Source: Opitutia bacterium | GTDB lineage: Bacteria; Verrucomicrobiota; Verrucomicrobiia; Opitutales; UBA953 | Reading direction: 5' to 3' | Length of the DNA stretch: 14,342 nucleotides | NCBI GenBank assembly: GCA_947460445.1 | Contig: CANHHS010000026.1 | Location: forward strand, 1-14,342 | Shown: one piece after another, positions 12,661-14,342 of the stretch | How positions within the stretch are numbered: position 1 is the first letter of the stretch | Layout: every line of letters starts with the position of its first letter | The notes under the pieces: generated by a model | What the model saw: the letters and a program-made list of their open reading frames with translations, nothing else | Told to the model about the DNA's origin: nothing | Databases searched by the model: none | Position numbers and translations under genes: made by a program

Positions 12661-14099
12661 GGTTGAAGGATGCTTGTACGCACAATGGCAGGGATTTGTG
12701 GAGAAATCGAGCGAATCGTCACGAGAACAACTCGGGCAGAAGGCAGCGGACAAGGCGTGGCACCTTTAAGAGCGCCACCGGATAGGTTAAGTGTGCTTCC
12801 TTTCGGTATAACAAAACGGCCTATTTGTATCTCCTGGGGTAACGTTGACCAATTTCGCAAGTCGGCATGTGCCGACATTGTCCCGTAAGCATTCGTTGCC
12901 ATCAAAGTCGCTAGAAGGACGAATTCAGCGTTCGGGTCTCGACCACGACGCTTCGCATTATCGCTGGCAGCTTTATTGGCAACATAACCAGCCACCGCCT
13001 TCATCGTCGCCGAGGCTATAGCTCGATTCCGTGCAATGGGGTATTCTTCGCGAAACTCAGCATACACAATACCATCAACATCTGCCAGCGGGGCGAGCGA
13101 AGTGCGCACAAGGTCTTTGCTAGAGATTTCAACCATGCCAAACAATCTCGACTCAGGTGAAATCTCTGGAAGCGCTAGATTCACAAGCGGGGCGAGTGGA
13201 TCGCCATAAATCAGCGGCAAGGTGACAACCTTCTCAGACCAACGTGGAGCTAAACCTGATTCATGAATAACATATACCACTGATTTACCTTCATCAGGAT
13301 TTGGACGAGCGCTGCTTTCCGTCGCCAATTTTAAATCGGCTTGAATAAAGGGATTCTTGGGGGCGAGTTTTTGAGCTTGGTCGAGGGATTTACGCGCCCG
13401 CTCTAAATCTGAAGGACCTTCAGCGGTGTACAGATAGTAGATACCATTCAGCCAGACCGCGAAAGGGTTCATCGCATTAGCGTAGGACGTCGTTGTACTA
13501 AAACTGGCATGCACCTTGGCACGCGCTTCTGCAAGTCGGGCATCATTGTCACGTGCTTGAAACTGGGTGTCTTCTTTTGAAATGGCGGCTGCTTCTTGCT
13601 TCGCGAGCCGAACACGGTCCTGAGCAATACGTCGAGCATCGTCTTGGCGGAAGAGCGATCGCGTCAAAGCCACGCGTGCTTTTTCAGTCTCACCCAGTTC
13701 AATCCAACTAAGCGCTTCGTAGGTGGCAGCGAATATCCGATCAAGGTTACGACCGCGGTACTGAATCTGGTAGGGGTTGGAGAAAGTCGCTAAACCTTCC
13801 TGGGAGAGCGATAGGTCGGCCGCCGCATCCGCATCTCGAAAATAATCTTCCGCCGCTTCAAACGACTTCACGCTTTCGGCAAGCTTACCAGCACTGCGCT
13901 GTGTATTGGCTAACTCCAGCGTCCAGATGAGTGACGAATGGTCGTGCTCTTGCTGCGCCTTTTGTGCGACCTCGGCGGCATCATTGAATCCACCGGAGCG
14001 ATAAGCCGTCTGAAACCCAGATAATTCAGTCGGGTAGGTGGCATGACAGCCACCGAGCAACATGCCGACGATAACCCATAAGATGCTACCCTTGTTCAA
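12657..14099 (-). CDS. COG3014 family TPR-like lipoprotein
   Basis: A 480-residue predicted outer-membrane lipoprotein. The start is taken as TTG at 14099 because the peptide from there, MNKGSILWVIVGMLLGGC, is an ideal lipoprotein signal with Cys18; the open frame goes back to a TTG at 14132, but its extra residues spoil the signal, and an ATG at 14066 would leave it too short. Residues about 25-260 are helical and TPR-like (YRSGGFNDAAEVAQKAQQE; ATYEALSWIELGETEKARVA; ERARKSLDQAQKLAPKNPF). The C-terminal half holds the family signatures VVYVIHESGLAPRW (274-287) and DLRNWSTLPQEIQIGRF (413-429). COG3014 genes sit beside YcfL and LpoB genes in many Gram-negative bacteria, which fits here. The molecular role is not known; a scaffold for the envelope lipoproteins is inference. 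It probably follows the small membrane protein at 14194-14307 by 94 bases. Confidence 0.88.
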   Translation of the reverse strand: MNKGSILWVIVGMLLGGCHATYPTELSGFQTAYRSGGFNDAAEVAQKAQQEHDHSSLIWTLELANTQRSAGKLAESVKSFEAAEDYFRDADAAADLSLSQEGLATFSNPYQIQYRGRNLDRIFAATYEALSWIELGETEKARVALTRSLFRQDDARRIAQDRVRLAKQEAAAISKEDTQFQARDNDARLAEARAKVHASFSTTTSYANAMNPFAVWLNGIYYLYTAEGPSDLERARKSLDQAQKLAPKNPFIQADLKLATESSARPNPDEGKSVVYVIHESGLAPRWSEKVVTLPLIYGDPLAPLVNLALPEISPESRLFGMVEISSKDLVRTSLAPLADVDGIVYAEFREEYPIARNRAIASATMKAVAGYVANKAASDNAKRRGRDPNAEFVLLATLMATNAYGTMSAHADLRNWSTLPQEIQIGRFVIPKGSTLNLSGGALKGATPCPLPSARVVLVTIRSISPQIPAIVRTSILQP

Positions 14100-14177
14100 T
14101 GTAGAGAAACAAAACACGCAAATGACATCCAAACGTGTATCCGGCTAACCGCAAAGTCAAAAAGTCAGGCGCGTTAG

Positions 14178-14191
14178 TTCAGTCGACTGAA
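14178..14191. repeat. Perfect 14-bp palindrome upstream of the lipoprotein operon
   Basis: TTCAGTCGACTGAA reads the same on both strands. It lies two bases after the stop of the small membrane protein and about 80 bases before the COG3014 start, in a 94-base gap. AGTCA also occurs at 14155-14159 and 14163-14167. A dimeric regulator could bind it, or it could form a short hairpin (5-bp stem, 4-base loop), but no T run follows closely, so it is not a typical terminator. TTGACT at 14160-14155 (minus) is a possible -35, without a good -10. Confidence 0.5.
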
Positions 14192-14193
14192 TG

Positions 14194-14307
14194 TTACTTA
14201 CTTGGGGCATTTTTAATCTTTCGACGAATCCATAACACCATCCCGATTACAAGGTAAGCCACTGTCGCTATTAACCAAATAGCCAAGATAACTTGTAGGA
14301 GATTCAT
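14194..14307 (-). CDS. Small single-pass membrane protein, 37 residues
   Basis: A short frame from ATG at 14307 to TAA at 14194. It reads MNLLQVILAIWLIATVAY then LVIGMVLWIRRKIKNAPSK. Residues 3-27 form one uninterrupted hydrophobic helix and the tail from 28 (RRKIKNAPSK) is basic, so by the positive-inside rule the C-terminus should be cytoplasmic. There is no lipobox or cleavage site. It lies on the same strand as the lipoprotein genes, 94 bases ahead of COG3014, and could be the first gene of that operon or a separate gene. A TTATAC element about 20 bases upstream could be its -10, but the -35 would fall beyond the window. I do not recognise the family. The clean helix plus basic tail makes chance unlikely but not excluded. 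Confidence 0.55.
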   Translation of the reverse strand: MNLLQVILAIWLIATVAYLVIGMVLWIRRKIKNAPSK

Positions 14308-14342
14308 CGATAAGAAATCTCACGTGTGTATAAATGTAAAAA

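Noticed and set aside
12661..12753. Extension of the YcfL-like frame to TTG 12753
   Set aside because: It overlaps the COG3014 gene by about 90 bases and hides the lipoprotein signal; the ATGA start at 12660 is clear.

Overview
The window looks like chromosomal DNA of a Gram-negative bacterium of the PVC group, most likely a Verrucomicrobiota member. The evidence is the trio of lineage-typical secreted families: a DUF1549/DUF1553 planctomycete-type cytochrome c protein, a Tat-exported DUF1501 protein and a DUF5703 glycosidase-like protein. They sit on the same stretch as an LpoB/YcfL/COG3014 lipoprotein cluster, which implies an outer membrane and peptidoglycan. Planctomycetes largely lack the class A penicillin-binding proteins that LpoB is known to activate, so I lean to Verrucomicrobiota; this is inference. 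Base composition is near 50% GC. Strong Shine-Dalgarno sites are rare. I see no transposase, integrase, CRISPR array, tRNA or rRNA.

Left region, 1-9166, all minus strand. A tightly packed operon is read from 9166 towards 1: DUF5703 glycoside-hydrolase-like protein, then a di-heme PSCyt1-PSCyt2-LamG-PSD1 protein (4-bp ATGA overlap), then a Tat-signal DUF1501 protein (1-bp gap), then a three-domain multicopper oxidase fused to a C-terminal redoxin domain (52-bp gap). The first 39 bases hold the start of a glycerate kinase on the same strand. The four complete proteins all carry export signals, so this looks like a periplasmic or cell-surface module, plausibly acting on carbohydrate with attached heme and copper redox enzymes. 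The substrate is unknown.

Middle, 9227-11601. A six-helix voltage-gated potassium channel (minus) faces a HEAT-repeat/SAM-methyltransferase fusion (plus). Their start regions share a short divergent promoter area with overlapping -10-like elements. A strong bidirectional hairpin terminator at 11613-11641 ends the methyltransferase and the convergent lipoprotein operon.

Right region, 11659-14307, minus strand. A small 37-codon membrane protein is followed by a COG3014 lipoprotein that probably starts at TTG, a YcfL-like lipoprotein (ATGA overlap) and an LpoB-like lipoprotein (12-bp gap). This is a recognised gene neighbourhood of outer-membrane lipoproteins linked to control of peptidoglycan synthesis.

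There is no stretch over 300 bases without a gene. The best candidates for something undescribed are the copper/heme/glycosidase operon with its multicopper oxidase-redoxin fusion, the HEAT-methyltransferase with an unusual catalytic motif, and the unlisted 37-residue membrane protein.
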